64,000 bases of DNA from Bacteroidales bacterium UBA6428 (GTDB lineage: Bacteria > Bacteroidota > Bacteroidia > Bacteroidales > UBA932). The stretch spans positions 20,882-84,881 of the forward strand of contig DJOW01000055.1 of the NCBI GenBank assembly GCA_002437305.1, in the 5' to 3' direction. Below are positions 43,873 to 53,298 of the stretch, in pieces; position 1 is the stretch's first letter, and every line of letters begins with the position of its first letter. Both the position numbers and the translations under genes were made by a program. Under the pieces are notes generated by a model. The model had not been told where the DNA came from. It saw only the letters and a program-made list of their open reading frames with translations, and searched no databases.

Positions 43873-46281
43873 ATGAGATATCTTAACCGATTGATCACAG
43901 CCATGATTTCTCTTTTGTTGGCATCAACGATCACAGGAAGCCTTCATGCCCAGACCCAACAGACGAGAGTCACCGTGAGCGGTCACATCACGGACAAGGC
44001 CTCAGGTGAGACCCTGATCGGAGCCGGAGTGCTCAGCGAAGGGGCCGGTGCCGCCACGAACAACTATGGATTCTACACATTGACCCTTCCGCGGGGCAGG
44101 CAGGTGACGCTTAGATATTCATACGTAGGGTACGATGACGCGACGGTCACCCTCGACCTTATCCGTGACACCACTATCAATGTCGCCTTGAAAGCCAACA
44201 CTGAAATCAAGGAGGCTGTCGTCTCGGCGCAAAGGGAATCCGGAATAATGGCCACGAAGATGAGCGCCATCGAGATTCCTATGAATATTATAAAGAACAC
44301 CCCCAGCCTCTTCGGTGAGACCGATGTCCTTAAGACAATCCAGCTGATGCCTGGCGTGCAGAGCGGAGCCGAAGGCTTTTCGGGAATATACGTGCGTGGA
44401 GGCGGGCCGGACGAGAACCTGCTCCTTCTGGACGGCATCTCACTCTACAACGCTGAGCACATGTTGGGCCTCTTCTCAATCTTTCAGCCGGAGGCCGTGA
44501 AGAAAGTGACGCTTTACAAAGGCTCGTTTCCTGCCCGTTACGGAGGCAGGACCTCCAGCATCATCGATGTACGCACCAATGACGGAAACCTTCAGGAGAC
44601 CCACGGCACAATAGGTATCGGGATCCTCAGTGACAAGTTCCATCTTGAGGGGCCTATCATCAAAGGTAAGACTGCATATTCAATCAGCGCAAGAGGGATG
44701 CACACTTTCCTGTTCGATGGTCTTTTCAGAGCCACAAACGTTCCTGCCAACTACTATTTCTTCGATTTCAACGGCAAGGTGACCCATAAATTCAGCGACA
44801 AGGACAGGCTGTTCCTCAACGCCTATTACGGACGTGACATTTTCTACTTCAGGGACGATGAGGGCGATGTCATCATAGACGGAGCCGAGAGCAAAACCGA
44901 GTACGATGACAAGACCTACATCAGGTGGGGCAACCTGCTCACCTCGGCAAGGTGGAACCACGTCTTCAACGGAAGGCTGTTCTCCAACACCACCGTGGCG
45001 TTCACTGACTACCGGATGAGGATGGGCTACAACTCGACGGAGAAAAACGAGAACACGAAAAACCTCTACAAGTTCGACTACGGCTCCGGAATCAAGGATC
45101 TTACGGCAAAAATCGACTTCGACTACACCCCGTCTCCGAAGCACATCCTCAAATTCGGTGGTGAATATGTCAATCACATCTACATCCCTGAGACCTACAC
45201 TACCGTCGAAAAGGAGAACCACTACGGCCAGGTGCTGACAGACACGACATATTCAAACAACAAGGAGAAAAACCGTGTCGGTCATGAGTTGTCAGCCTAC
45301 ATCGAGGATGATCTTACCATTGGCGAACGGCTGACTCTCAACCCCGGAATCCACATCGCGATGTTCCGTACAGGTGGCAGGACCTACTGGTCTCCGGAAC
45401 CAAGGATGTCAGCCAAGTTCGATTTCGGAAAGGGAATCAGCGCGAAGGCGGCATATTCAAGGATGGCGCAGTACGTCCATCTGCTGTCCTCATCGAAGAT
45501 CACCCTGCCGATCGACCTCTGGGTGCCGATCACCAAGAACATCAAGCCGGTGACCGCGGACCAATATTCATTGGGCCTCTATTACAACGGCCTTCCGGGT
45601 TGGGAGTTTTCCGTCGAAGGCTATTGGAAGGACATCCACAATGTCCTTGAATATAAAGACGGCGTCTCCTTTATGGCAAGCTCGCAGTCATGGGAGGACA
45701 ATGTCGTGATGGGAGACGGTCGGGCCTATGGAATCGAGTTCTTCATCCAGAAGACCATGGGCAAGACGACCGGATGGCTTGGCTACACCCTGGCCAAGAG
45801 CGACAGGATCTTCTCCAATGGACTGATCAACAACGGGGAACGCTATCCTTACCGCTATGACAGAAGGCACAACATCTCACTAGTGGTAAACCAGAAGCTC
45901 GGTAAGAAATGGGATCTCAGCGCGGTGTGGACTTTCGCGACCGGAGGCACCACTACCATTCCGGAAAGGGAGAGCATAGTGATGCTTCCTGACGGGACAG
46001 TCACCCAGATAGACTACGCTCCGCACAGAAACAACTATAGGTTGCCGCCAAGCCATAGGCTTAACATCGGAGTCAACTACCACAAGAAAAAGAGACGCGG
46101 TGAAAGCGTCTGGAATTTCGGAGTCTATAACGCGTACAACAGGCTGAATCCGAATTTTGTCTATTATAAGGCAGACACAAAAGGTGACTCAAATTCGAGT
46201 CTTTACACAAGGAAAGCGAGGCTCAAATCTGTCACTATCCTGCCTATAATCCCGTCATTCAGCTACACTTATAATTTCTAA
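43873..46281 (+). CDS. TonB-dependent outer membrane receptor
   Basis: 802 residues, smaller than SusC types and without the SusC plug signature. Signal peptide (LLLASTITGSLHAQ), carboxypeptidase-regulatory domain (VTVSGHITDKASGETLIGAGV, residues 33-115), a plug with GFSGIYVRGGGPDENLLLLDG, then the barrel ending in Tyr-Asn-Phe. It is followed after four bases by a DUF4249 lipoprotein, a common pair in the phylum. Substrate unknown. The ATG is six bases inside a TTG-initiated longer reading. Confidence 0.93.
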   Translation: MRYLNRLITAMISLLLASTITGSLHAQTQQTRVTVSGHITDKASGETLIGAGVLSEGAGAATNNYGFYTLTLPRGRQVTLRYSYVGYDDATVTLDLIRDTTINVALKANTEIKEAVVSAQRESGIMATKMSAIEIPMNIIKNTPSLFGETDVLKTIQLMPGVQSGAEGFSGIYVRGGGPDENLLLLDGISLYNAEHMLGLFSIFQPEAVKKVTLYKGSFPARYGGRTSSIIDVRTNDGNLQETHGTIGIGILSDKFHLEGPIIKGKTAYSISARGMHTFLFDGLFRATNVPANYYFFDFNGKVTHKFSDKDRLFLNAYYGRDIFYFRDDEGDVIIDGAESKTEYDDKTYIRWGNLLTSARWNHVFNGRLFSNTTVAFTDYRMRMGYNSTEKNENTKNLYKFDYGSGIKDLTAKIDFDYTPSPKHILKFGGEYVNHIYIPETYTTVEKENHYGQVLTDTTYSNNKEKNRVGHELSAYIEDDLTIGERLTLNPGIHIAMFRTGGRTYWSPEPRMSAKFDFGKGISAKAAYSRMAQYVHLLSSSKITLPIDLWVPITKNIKPVTADQYSLGLYYNGLPGWEFSVEGYWKDIHNVLEYKDGVSFMASSQSWEDNVVMGDGRAYGIEFFIQKTMGKTTGWLGYTLAKSDRIFSNGLINNGERYPYRYDRRHNISLVVNQKLGKKWDLSAVWTFATGGTTTIPERESIVMLPDGTVTQIDYAPHRNNYRLPPSHRLNIGVNYHKKKRRGESVWNFGVYNAYNRLNPNFVYYKADTKGDSNSSLYTRKARLKSVTILPIIPSFSYTYNF

Positions 46282-46285
46282 AGAG

Positions 46286-47410
46286 ATGAGAAGACTAATA
46301 TTCATAGCAGCCGTCTCCGCCTTGCTCGGAGCCTGCACAAAGGACATTGATTTCAATCTGACAGACCTCAAGCCACAGTTGATAGTAAATTCACAGATGA
46401 CGGTCGGCGACACCTTGCACCTTGTCTATCTGGCGGTAAGCAAGACTGACCGCGTCGAGAAGATCAATTCCGGTTCGGTCAAGTGCTATGTCAACGGGAC
46501 TTTTGTGGCAGACGGCAAATTGGACAACCGTGATGATGACCTGTTCATCAAGGAGGATCTTCATCTCTACGGACTTTATTATCCAAACATCTATAATGAT
46601 GAAATGTATACTGCAGGTCCTAACGCCGCCAGCAAAAACAATCAGACCAGATACTCGTTCAAGGCCGATTTCAAGCCTGGGGATGTCGTCAGAATAGAGG
46701 CTGAGGCTGAAGCCGGTGGAGAGACCTTCAAGGCTTACTCGGAAGTGGTTGTTCCAATGGCTCCGGAATTCAGCATAACCGACACTCTGCTCCAGAAGAA
46801 TCAATACGGTGACAAAGTCTACCGGATCCGTGTCAAAGGCAAGGACATCACCGGAGAGGACAACTACTACCGGATTCTGTCCGGACGTTCGGTCATCGAC
46901 AAAAAGATCAGGTACGCGAATGAACATGAAGAGGCCAAGACTTGGGAAGAGACCAAGGACTACAGTTTCATCCGCCTTGACAAAGGCAACGACCCGATTC
47001 TGAACGATGGGGCTCCTGCCGAGGATCTCGACTTGGAAGGCGCTTCAGAGAACACTTTCAGGGTGTTTTCTGACAGACAATTCTCCGACGGGACATTCAA
47101 CATCGGGTTCAGCGTGAATGCTGGAGAGATCATCATAGGTCCAAACGGCCTTCTGAATTATGATCGAATGGAATCAGAATCAACATTCAGTGTGACAATC
47201 CTTGGAATCACAAATGATGAATACTACTATCTGAAGGCGCTCAGCATCTACGACTACCTTGACGGAGACACAACACTGACAGAGCCCGTCTCCTTCCCGG
47301 ACAATGTCGGGGGTGGAGTCGGGCTCGTCAGCATAAGCACGGAAAGCGTAGCCTCAATCAAGTTCAAAAGAACATACGATGTAAGTTCGTGGATCTACAC
47401 TGATGACTAA
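46286..47410 (+). CDS. DUF4249-family lipoprotein
   Basis: 374 residues with signal MRRLIFIAAVSALLGAC, Cys as lipid anchor, then DFNLTDLKPQLIVNSQMTVGDTL, the usual opening of DUF4249 proteins. Mostly beta structure. The family is encoded next to TonB receptors and is thought to be a surface partner; function not proven. Its 3' end overlaps the convergent oxidoreductase gamma gene by four bases. Confidence 0.85.
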   Translation: MRRLIFIAAVSALLGACTKDIDFNLTDLKPQLIVNSQMTVGDTLHLVYLAVSKTDRVEKINSGSVKCYVNGTFVADGKLDNRDDDLFIKEDLHLYGLYYPNIYNDEMYTAGPNAASKNNQTRYSFKADFKPGDVVRIEAEAEAGGETFKAYSEVVVPMAPEFSITDTLLQKNQYGDKVYRIRVKGKDITGEDNYYRILSGRSVIDKKIRYANEHEEAKTWEETKDYSFIRLDKGNDPILNDGAPAEDLDLEGASENTFRVFSDRQFSDGTFNIGFSVNAGEIIIGPNGLLNYDRMESESTFSVTILGITNDEYYYLKALSIYDYLDGDTTLTEPVSFPDNVGGGVGLVSISTESVASIKFKRTYDVSSWIYTDD

Positions 47411-47949
47411 ACTTCCTTGATGATTTCCATACCCTTCCGGATGGCCTCCTCGTTCTTAGGAATGAGATTGTGGTGGCGTTCCGGGAGGGTTTTCCTCAAG
47501 GCCGCAAGCACGCTTTCGATCTTGACTATAGGACGGACCTTCAAAAGGCCTCCAAGCACGATCATGTTGAACGTCTTGATGAGGTTCATCTCAGCCGCGG
47601 CGTCCATCGCGTCTATGCGATAGACCTTGATGTCCTTCCTTGTCGGAGGCTCGTTTATTCCGTAGCCATCATAGATTATGATTCCACCCGGCTTCACCTT
47701 AGACTCAAACTTCTCCAGCGAAGGCTGGTTCAGGACAATCGCGATGTCGAAGCTGGAAAGGATCGGGGAAGAAATCGGATCGTCGCTCACTATCACAGTC
47801 ACGTTGGCCGTGCCACCGCGCTGCTCCGGACCGTATGCCGGCATCCAGGTCACTTCCTTGCCTTCCATCAGGCCGGCATAAGCCAGAATCTTACCCATCG
47901 AAAGGACACCCTGTCCTCCGAATCCCGCAATAATTATCTCATCTGTCAT
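47407..47949 (-). CDS. 2-oxoacid:ferredoxin oxidoreductase, gamma subunit
   Basis: 180 residues. Family opening EIIIAGFGGQGVLSMGKILAYA and WMPAYGPEQRGGTANVTVIV are the gamma-subunit hallmarks. Fourth subunit gene of an alpha/beta/gamma/delta enzyme that oxidatively decarboxylates a 2-oxoacid to an acyl-CoA while reducing ferredoxin. The neighbours (branched-chain aminotransferase and butyrate kinase) favour branched-chain 2-oxoacids (VOR type), although 2-oxoglutarate (Kor) cannot be excluded. Confidence 0.93.
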   Translation of the reverse strand: MTDEIIIAGFGGQGVLSMGKILAYAGLMEGKEVTWMPAYGPEQRGGTANVTVIVSDDPISSPILSSFDIAIVLNQPSLEKFESKVKPGGIIIYDGYGINEPPTRKDIKVYRIDAMDAAAEMNLIKTFNMIVLGGLLKVRPIVKIESVLAALRKTLPERHHNLIPKNEEAIRKGMEIIKEV

Positions 47950-47961
47950 AGCCTTGTCGAT

Positions 47962-48735
47962 TTAAAGTTCAACGCCTTTGTCCTTGAGGTCGCCAAGATG
48001 GTAGAACGCGAACATATTCTCCTCCATCCACTTGTTGGCCTTCTCCGGACTCATCTTCCAACCGGAGTTGCAGGTCGAGACAACCTCAACGAGACTCGAG
48101 CCCCTGCCCTGCATAGAATATTCAAACGCCTTTCTTATGGCCTTTTTGGCCCTGTTGATAGCCGCCACAGTGTGGACCGCCTGACGGCTCACATAACAAG
48201 TGCCATCAAGAGTGGCTGCGATCTCGGTGATCTTCAGCGGATAACCGTGCAGCGAAACTTCCCGGCCGTAAGGACAGGTAGCTGTCTTCATCCCCAGAAG
48301 GGTCGTCGGGGCCATCTGGCCACCGGTCATGCCATAGATGGCGTTGTTTATGAATATGATCGCGATGTTCTCGCCTCTGTTCAGAGCATGGATCGTCTCC
48401 GCGGTACCGATGCAGGCGAGGTCTCCGTCACCCTGGTAGGTGAACACCAGCCGGTCAGGCCATAGACGCTTTGTGGCGCTGGCAAGCGCCGGGGCCCTTC
48501 CGTGGGCAGCCTCTTCCCAATCGACGTCAATGTACTTGTAGGCGAACACGGCGCAGCCCACCGGAGAGATGGCGATTGTTTTCTCAGTCATCCCCATCTC
48601 CTCGATCACCTCGGCGACTATCTTGTGCACAACTCCGTGGCTGCAACCAGGGCAGTAATGCATCGGAGTGTCGTTCAGCAAGGTCGGTTTCTTATAGACG
48701 ACCTGGCCTTTCTCGATTATTTCTTCTCTTGTCAT
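47962..48735 (-). CDS. 2-oxoacid:ferredoxin oxidoreductase, beta (thiamine diphosphate) subunit
   Basis: 257 residues. The ThDP-binding core is GDGDLACIGTAETIHALNRG ending in FINN, with the subunit opening HYCPGCSHGVVHKIVAEVI and a conserved Cys in SPVGCAVF. It binds the 2-oxoacid and CoA together with the alpha subunit. Eleven bases downstream of the alpha gene and 12 upstream of gamma. Confidence 0.94.
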   Translation of the reverse strand: MTREEIIEKGQVVYKKPTLLNDTPMHYCPGCSHGVVHKIVAEVIEEMGMTEKTIAISPVGCAVFAYKYIDVDWEEAAHGRAPALASATKRLWPDRLVFTYQGDGDLACIGTAETIHALNRGENIAIIFINNAIYGMTGGQMAPTTLLGMKTATCPYGREVSLHGYPLKITEIAATLDGTCYVSRQAVHTVAAINRAKKAIRKAFEYSMQGRGSSLVEVVSTCNSGWKMSPEKANKWMEENMFAFYHLGDLKDKGVEL

Positions 48736-48746
48736 GGTCTTCAGAT

Positions 48747-49826
48747 TTAGAAAAGACGTTTAAGCGCGTCAACAACCTCGTCCGGATCAGGAATGATGCC
48801 TCCGAGACGTCCGAAATGCCGCACAGGCACCCTGCCCTCGACGGCGAGACGGATGTCCTCGACCATCTGTCCGGCGTTTATCTCCAGCGAAAGGATTCCT
48901 TTAACCTTTTCCGCAAGTTTCCGAACTTCTTTCGTAGGGAAAGGCCAAAGGGTTATAGGACGGAGAAGTCCGACCTTGACGCCCTGGGAGCGGGCGATCT
49001 CGATGCTCTTCTTGGCGATTCGGGCAGCTGAGCCGAACGCCACGATGGCATATTCCGCGTCCTCAAGAAGATATTCCTCGAAGCGTACCTCCTTTTCCTC
49101 TATCTCCTTGTACTTCTTCTGAATCCGTAGATTGATGGCCTCCATCTCCTCTGGACGGAGCTCCAGTGATGTGATGATGTTCGGCTTTCTTCCGCCGACA
49201 CGTCCTGTGGTCGCCCAAGGGCATTCCCTGATGATCTGCTCCTCGGTGCGGCGCGGCTTGAACGGAGGAAGCACAACCTTCTCCATCATCTGACCGATGG
49301 CACCGTCGGCCAGGATCATCGCCGGATTGCGGTAACGGAACGCTAGTTCGAACGAAAGATCCACGAAGTCAGCCATTTCCTGAACAGAAGCCGGAGCAAG
49401 TACGATAAGGTGATAATCACCGTGTCCACCGCCCTTGCAGGCCTGGAAATAGTCAGCCTGGCTTGGCTGGATGGTCCCAAGGCCAGGCCCCCCGCGCATC
49501 ACGTCCACTATCAAGGCCGGAAGCTCTGCCCCTGCCATGTAGGACAAGCCCTCCTGCATCAGGCTGACGCCAGGGCTGGAAGAAGAAGTCATCACCCTCT
49601 TGCCGGTGCAGGCCCCGCCATAGACCATGTTGATCGACGAGACCTCGCTCTCAGCCTGAAGGACGACCATTCCGGTGGTCTCCCAAGGCTTCTCGACGGC
49701 CAGAGTCTCCAGGACCTCGGACTGAGGGGTGATCGGATAGCCGAAATAGCCGTCACAACCGCAGCGGATCGCCGCATGGGCAATGGCCTCATTGCCCTTC
49801 ATCAATGTGATTTCCTGATCTGCCAT
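48747..49826 (-). CDS. vorB: 2-oxoacid:ferredoxin oxidoreductase, alpha subunit (VorB-like)
   Basis: 359 residues. KGNEAIAHAAIRCGCDGYFGYPITPQSE opens the subunit, followed by TSSSSPGVSLMQEGLSYMAGAELPALIVDVMRGGPGLGT. The length and the separate gamma gene fit the enzymes usually called 3-methyl-2-oxobutanoate dehydrogenase VorB in this phylum. Substrate preference is an inference from the operon. The ferredoxin gene is three bases upstream. Confidence 0.88.
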   Translation of the reverse strand: MADQEITLMKGNEAIAHAAIRCGCDGYFGYPITPQSEVLETLAVEKPWETTGMVVLQAESEVSSINMVYGGACTGKRVMTSSSSPGVSLMQEGLSYMAGAELPALIVDVMRGGPGLGTIQPSQADYFQACKGGGHGDYHLIVLAPASVQEMADFVDLSFELAFRYRNPAMILADGAIGQMMEKVVLPPFKPRRTEEQIIRECPWATTGRVGGRKPNIITSLELRPEEMEAINLRIQKKYKEIEEKEVRFEEYLLEDAEYAIVAFGSAARIAKKSIEIARSQGVKVGLLRPITLWPFPTKEVRKLAEKVKGILSLEINAGQMVEDIRLAVEGRVPVRHFGRLGGIIPDPDEVVDALKRLF

Positions 49827-49829
49827 AGC

Positions 49830-50060
49830 TTAGACTGTTTTAAGACGGTAAACGGTTATGCACCCGTCCGGGCAGACGGTGGCGCATGACGCGCAGCCCG
49901 TGCAGGTGTCAGCAAGAACCTCGTGGGCGAAGTTGTAGCCCTTACGGTTCACTTCCTTGGTCGTCAGAGCAAGGACATCGAGCGGACATGCGACAACGCA
50001 GAGATTGCAGCCCTTGCATCTCTCGGTGTCGATGACTGTCGCCCCTTTCATTTTAGCCAT
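49830..50060 (-). CDS. 2-oxoacid:ferredoxin oxidoreductase, delta (2[4Fe-4S]) subunit
   Basis: 76 residues with two cluster motifs, CKGCNLCVVACP and CTGCASCATVCP, giving eight Cys ligands. It passes electrons from the ThDP site to soluble ferredoxin. Encoded just before the alpha subunit, as in Kor and Vor operons. Confidence 0.94.
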   Translation of the reverse strand: MAKMKGATVIDTERCKGCNLCVVACPLDVLALTTKEVNRKGYNFAHEVLADTCTGCASCATVCPDGCITVYRLKTV

Positions 50061-50073
50061 AATACCTTAATGT

Positions 50074-50349
50074 TTATTGATTGTACATATCCTTGTTGTA
50101 GAAATCGAGGATTTCGTTCGCTATCGCGTAGGCGTTCGCCGCCGGGCTTTCAGGATTTATCTCCATCGCCTCCAGGTAATTGTTGATGGCCTTCTGCCAG
50201 TCCCCTTTCTTTCTGTGCGCGTTGCCCAGAAGATAGTAGGCGCGGTCGGAAGGCTCCGGGGCGGATGTGATAAACTCATCAAGCAGACGGATCGCCTCGT
50301 CAGTCCCGCCTTCAGCAAGAATCTTTTCTATAGCCGCAAGTTCCATCAC
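50074..50349 (-). CDS. Small TPR-repeat protein
   Basis: 91 residues, two or so TPR units (YYLLGNAHRKKGDWQKAINNYLEAMEINPES). No signal peptide. It sits between the aminotransferase and the oxidoreductase genes with gaps of three and 13 bases, so it is cotranscribed; a role in assembling the oxidoreductase is possible but unsupported beyond position. Either of two adjacent ATGs could be the start. Confidence 0.8.
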   Translation of the reverse strand: MMELAAIEKILAEGGTDEAIRLLDEFITSAPEPSDRAYYLLGNAHRKKGDWQKAINNYLEAMEINPESPAANAYAIANEILDFYNKDMYNQ

Positions 50350-50352
50350 AAC

Positions 50353-51396
50353 CTAATCAACAAAAAGACACCAGTTGTGTGTGTCCTCCTCAAGTCCTTT
50401 CTGGATGCCTACGATGTGGTTGTAGAGCCGCTCGCTGACAGTCCCGCACTTGTCCCCTGATGGAATCCTGTAACGACGGGAGACATCCTCACACTCGAGA
50501 CATGGCTTGTCATCCACATAACTTATAGGAGTGATGACGACGGCGGTGCCGCAGGAGTTGACCTCATCGAACTCTGAGAGTTCCTCGACTTTTACAGGGC
50601 GGATCTCGACATCCATTCCCATGTCCGCGGCCACGGTGCGAAGGCTAAGGTTGGTGATTGAAGGCAGCACGCTGCCGGAACGCGGAGTGACATAGGTGTT
50701 GCCCTTGATCGCGAAAAAGTTCGAGGAACCGAATTCCTCGATGGTCGTCTTCGTGGCCGAATCCAGAAACAGCAGTTCACGGTAGCCCGTGCGATGGGCG
50801 ATGTTGTAGGCATGCAGGGACTGCGCGTAGTTTCCTCCGAGTTTATGGCAGCCGGAGCCGAAAGCCGCGGCGCGGTCATAGTTTCTGGAGATCACGGCGG
50901 AACCTGGAGTCAGACTCTTGGCTCCTGAATATGTTCCTACGGGAGAGCTCATTACAGCGAACATCACGTCGCGGGCTGAATGAATTCCCAGCTGAGGATT
51001 GATTCCGAACAAGACAGGACGGAGATACAGCGACGCGCCGCTCGCCTCATAAGGAGGAAGATAGTCAAGGTTCCCCTTCACACAGAGCATGCACATCCGG
51101 ATGAACATCTCCTCTGACGGATAGGGCATGTCAAGATATTCAGCGCTTCCTGCCATTCTCTTGGCGTTGCGGTCCGGACGGAAAAGCCTGATTTTGCCGT
51201 CGACACCACGGAAAGCCTTCAAACCCTCAAAGCAGGAAGGGGCATAATGAAATATTCCGGCGAAACTGCTGAGCGGTATGCTGAAGTCCTCCGTCACCAC
51301 AGGCGACTCCCACTCTCCGTCAATGCAGCGGCTGTAGACTAAAGTCTTGGTCTGGGTGTAGCTGAAAGACAGCTTGTTCCAATCGATATTCTTCAT
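50353..51396 (-). CDS. ilvE: Branched-chain amino acid aminotransferase
   Basis: 347 residues, fold type IV PLP enzyme. The PLP Lys is in GCHKLGGNYAQSL; other markers are FEGLKAFRGVDGKIRLFRPD and TTIEEFGSSNFFAI. It interconverts leucine, isoleucine or valine with their 2-oxoacids. Here it would feed the ferredoxin oxidoreductase encoded downstream, or run in reverse for synthesis. Twelve bases after the butyrate kinase gene. Confidence 0.95.
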   Translation of the reverse strand: MKNIDWNKLSFSYTQTKTLVYSRCIDGEWESPVVTEDFSIPLSSFAGIFHYAPSCFEGLKAFRGVDGKIRLFRPDRNAKRMAGSAEYLDMPYPSEEMFIRMCMLCVKGNLDYLPPYEASGASLYLRPVLFGINPQLGIHSARDVMFAVMSSPVGTYSGAKSLTPGSAVISRNYDRAAAFGSGCHKLGGNYAQSLHAYNIAHRTGYRELLFLDSATKTTIEEFGSSNFFAIKGNTYVTPRSGSVLPSITNLSLRTVAADMGMDVEIRPVKVEELSEFDEVNSCGTAVVITPISYVDDKPCLECEDVSRRYRIPSGDKCGTVSERLYNHIVGIQKGLEEDTHNWCLFVD

Positions 51397-51408
51397 TATT
51401 CAAACTAT

Positions 51409-52575
51409 TTAATCTTCAATTATTCTGTCTTTATTATATGTATGGATTCTCGTCTGACCGGAAAGGATCATGTAGCCGTTTTCCGCAAGGCTGTTGATCT
51501 CATCCTCCCCGGGAAAGACCTCAACCGGAGCTATGAAGCCGATCTTCGCCTTGATCGCGTCCATAAGCATCTTGCTGTGCGCTATTCCTCCTGTCAGAAG
51601 AATGGCGTCGACCTTGCCGTCAGCCGTGGCCGCCATCGCGGCGATGTATTTGCAAATGTTCAAAACGTACGCCTTGAGGAAGGTTCTGGCCAGTTCATTT
51701 CCGTCATTTGCCATGTTCTCCACATCCAACATGCTGTTCGTGCCAAAGTAGGCGACCGCACCACCCTTCCCCACAAGTTTCTTCTTTACCTCCTCCTTGG
51801 TGTACTTTCCGCTGTAACACATGTCGATAAGCTCAAAAGGCGGACAGCAACCGGCCCTCTCGGGGGTGATCGGCCCGTCTCCTCCGAGACCGTGGTTCGT
51901 GTCGATCACCCTGCCGTTACGGTGCAGCGAGATGGTCGCTCCCCCACCCATGTGGGCCACAATCAAAGTGACATCGTTGGTCGTGCGCCCATGCTCCCGA
52001 AGATACCTCCTCACTATTGCCCTTGAATTCAGGGCGTGGAACAGTGTCTTCCTGGTAAACTCAGGAACCCCGCTCATCCTGCACTCCGGCAGCATCTCGT
52101 CAGCCATCGGCGGATCGGCGATGTAGGCCACGCATTCCCCGAACCGTGGGGTAAGACCCTTCTCCTTTCTGATCTGGTTTATCTCCTTTGCCACATCATC
52201 CGCCAGGATAGCGCTGAGGTTGCAGGCGTGGTTTCCGTCGCGGCAACTCCCAAGGACATCCCTCATGTCCTTATTCACGTTGTAGACTCCGGTGATCACC
52301 GGGACAATGAGCCCGCCACGGGCCATCACAATGTCCACATCCTCAAGAGGAATACCCTTAGAGGCCATGAAGTCCTTGATCGCCTGATGACGCATGTCAG
52401 CCTGATCCATCACGGACGGGTACCTGGCGACATCCTCAGCGGTGTGCTCCAGCTTTGTGTCGAACACCCTGACCCCATCGGAGAAATAGCCAAGCTTCGT
52501 GGTTGTGGACCCGGTGTTGATTATAAGAATGTTCCCCTTTTGAGGAGTTCCAGTTGAAATTGTCTTGTTATCCAT
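51409..52575 (-). CDS. buk: Butyrate (branched-chain acid) kinase
   Basis: 388 residues of the acetokinase superfamily. ILIINTGSTTTKLGYF at the start and VAHMGGGATISLHRNGRVIDTNHGLGGDGP with the Buk-type loop separate it from acetate kinase. It makes ATP from an acyl-phosphate; with the aminotransferase and oxidoreductase the likely products are isobutyrate, isovalerate or 2-methylbutyrate. The expected phosphate acyltransferase gene (ptb) is not in the window. The internal ATG is preferred because the upstream extension is lysine-rich and atypical. No promoter match was found upstream. Confidence 0.92.
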   Translation of the reverse strand: MDNKTISTGTPQKGNILIINTGSTTTKLGYFSDGVRVFDTKLEHTAEDVARYPSVMDQADMRHQAIKDFMASKGIPLEDVDIVMARGGLIVPVITGVYNVNKDMRDVLGSCRDGNHACNLSAILADDVAKEINQIRKEKGLTPRFGECVAYIADPPMADEMLPECRMSGVPEFTRKTLFHALNSRAIVRRYLREHGRTTNDVTLIVAHMGGGATISLHRNGRVIDTNHGLGGDGPITPERAGCCPPFELIDMCYSGKYTKEEVKKKLVGKGGAVAYFGTNSMLDVENMANDGNELARTFLKAYVLNICKYIAAMAATADGKVDAILLTGGIAHSKMLMDAIKAKIGFIAPVEVFPGEDEINSLAENGYMILSGQTRIHTYNKDRIIED

Positions 52576-52720
52576 CGGACGATATGACTTGTTTTTCGAG
52601 CCTAAATTATTACATTTTTTCAATAAAAACAAAGTTTGTCTCGATTTTTATAACATTTTAACATGGTTCTAAAATTATTTTAACTAAAATAGAATGGTTT
52701 AAAGTTAAAATAAATAGTCA

Positions 52721-52749
52721 TTTGAATAGGAAATATTATTGTAAATTTG
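52721..52749 (+). promoter_or_regulatory. Promoter for the nitroreductase-trmO pair (TTTG-N17-TAAATTTG)
   Basis: Exact -7 TAAATTTG at 52742-52749, with TTTG at 52721-52724; the spacing of 17 is a little short. It lies in an AT-rich gap of about 195 bases between buk and the nitroreductase. Confidence 0.5.
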
Positions 52750-52770
52750 CAACATTAGAAGTTATTGAAT

Positions 52771-53298
52771 ATGCTTTCATTCGAAGAACTTGCGCGTAAG
52801 CGCAGAAGCCACAGGTCCTACACAGACGAGCCTGTGGACGGTGAATATGTCCGGACAATCATCAGGGCGGCCCTGATGTCTCCGACGGCGAAAGGCCTCA
52901 GGAAATGGAGATTTGTCGTGACAGACAACAAGAAGAAGATAGAAGACCTGTCCGAAATCAGACCGTCAGGTTCTCAGTTTCTGGCCGGAGCTCCTGTTGT
53001 GATCGCCGTGCTCGGAGAGCCAAAAGAGCAGGAGATGTGGGTTGAGGACGGCAGCATCGCCGCTGTCTCGATGCAGTACCAGGCCGAGGATCTTGGACTT
53101 GGCTCATGCTGGTGCCACATAAGAGGCAGGGAAAGCAAGGAGGCCGGAGTGACGGCGGAGCAAAAGGTAAGGGAGATCCTGGACATTTCCGACAAGTATT
53201 CCGTTCTTTGCCTTATCGCTGTGGGGCACCCTGCCGATGAGCGCAAGCCGCAGAACGAGGACGCCCTGGAATGGGACCAGGTAAGTTATGTTCATTGA
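52771..53298 (+). CDS. Nitroreductase-family FMN oxidoreductase
   Basis: 175 residues, cytoplasmic. Begins FEELARKRRSHRSYTDEPVD, with FMN contacts in SPTAKGLRKWRFVV and LGLGSCWCHIRGR. Similar short members reduce nitro-compounds or flavins; substrate unknown. The ATG at 52771 is preceded by an in-frame TTG at 52765 that would add two residues. It overlaps trmO by 11 bases. Confidence 0.88.
   Translation: MLSFEELARKRRSHRSYTDEPVDGEYVRTIIRAALMSPTAKGLRKWRFVVTDNKKKIEDLSEIRPSGSQFLAGAPVVIAVLGEPKEQEMWVEDGSIAAVSMQYQAEDLGLGSCWCHIRGRESKEAGVTAEQKVREILDISDKYSVLCLIAVGHPADERKPQNEDALEWDQVSYVH

Noticed and set aside
47470..48465. Long open frame (331 codons) antisense to the oxidoreductase gamma and beta genes
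   Set aside because: It spans two convincing enzyme genes and the gap between them and has no family features.
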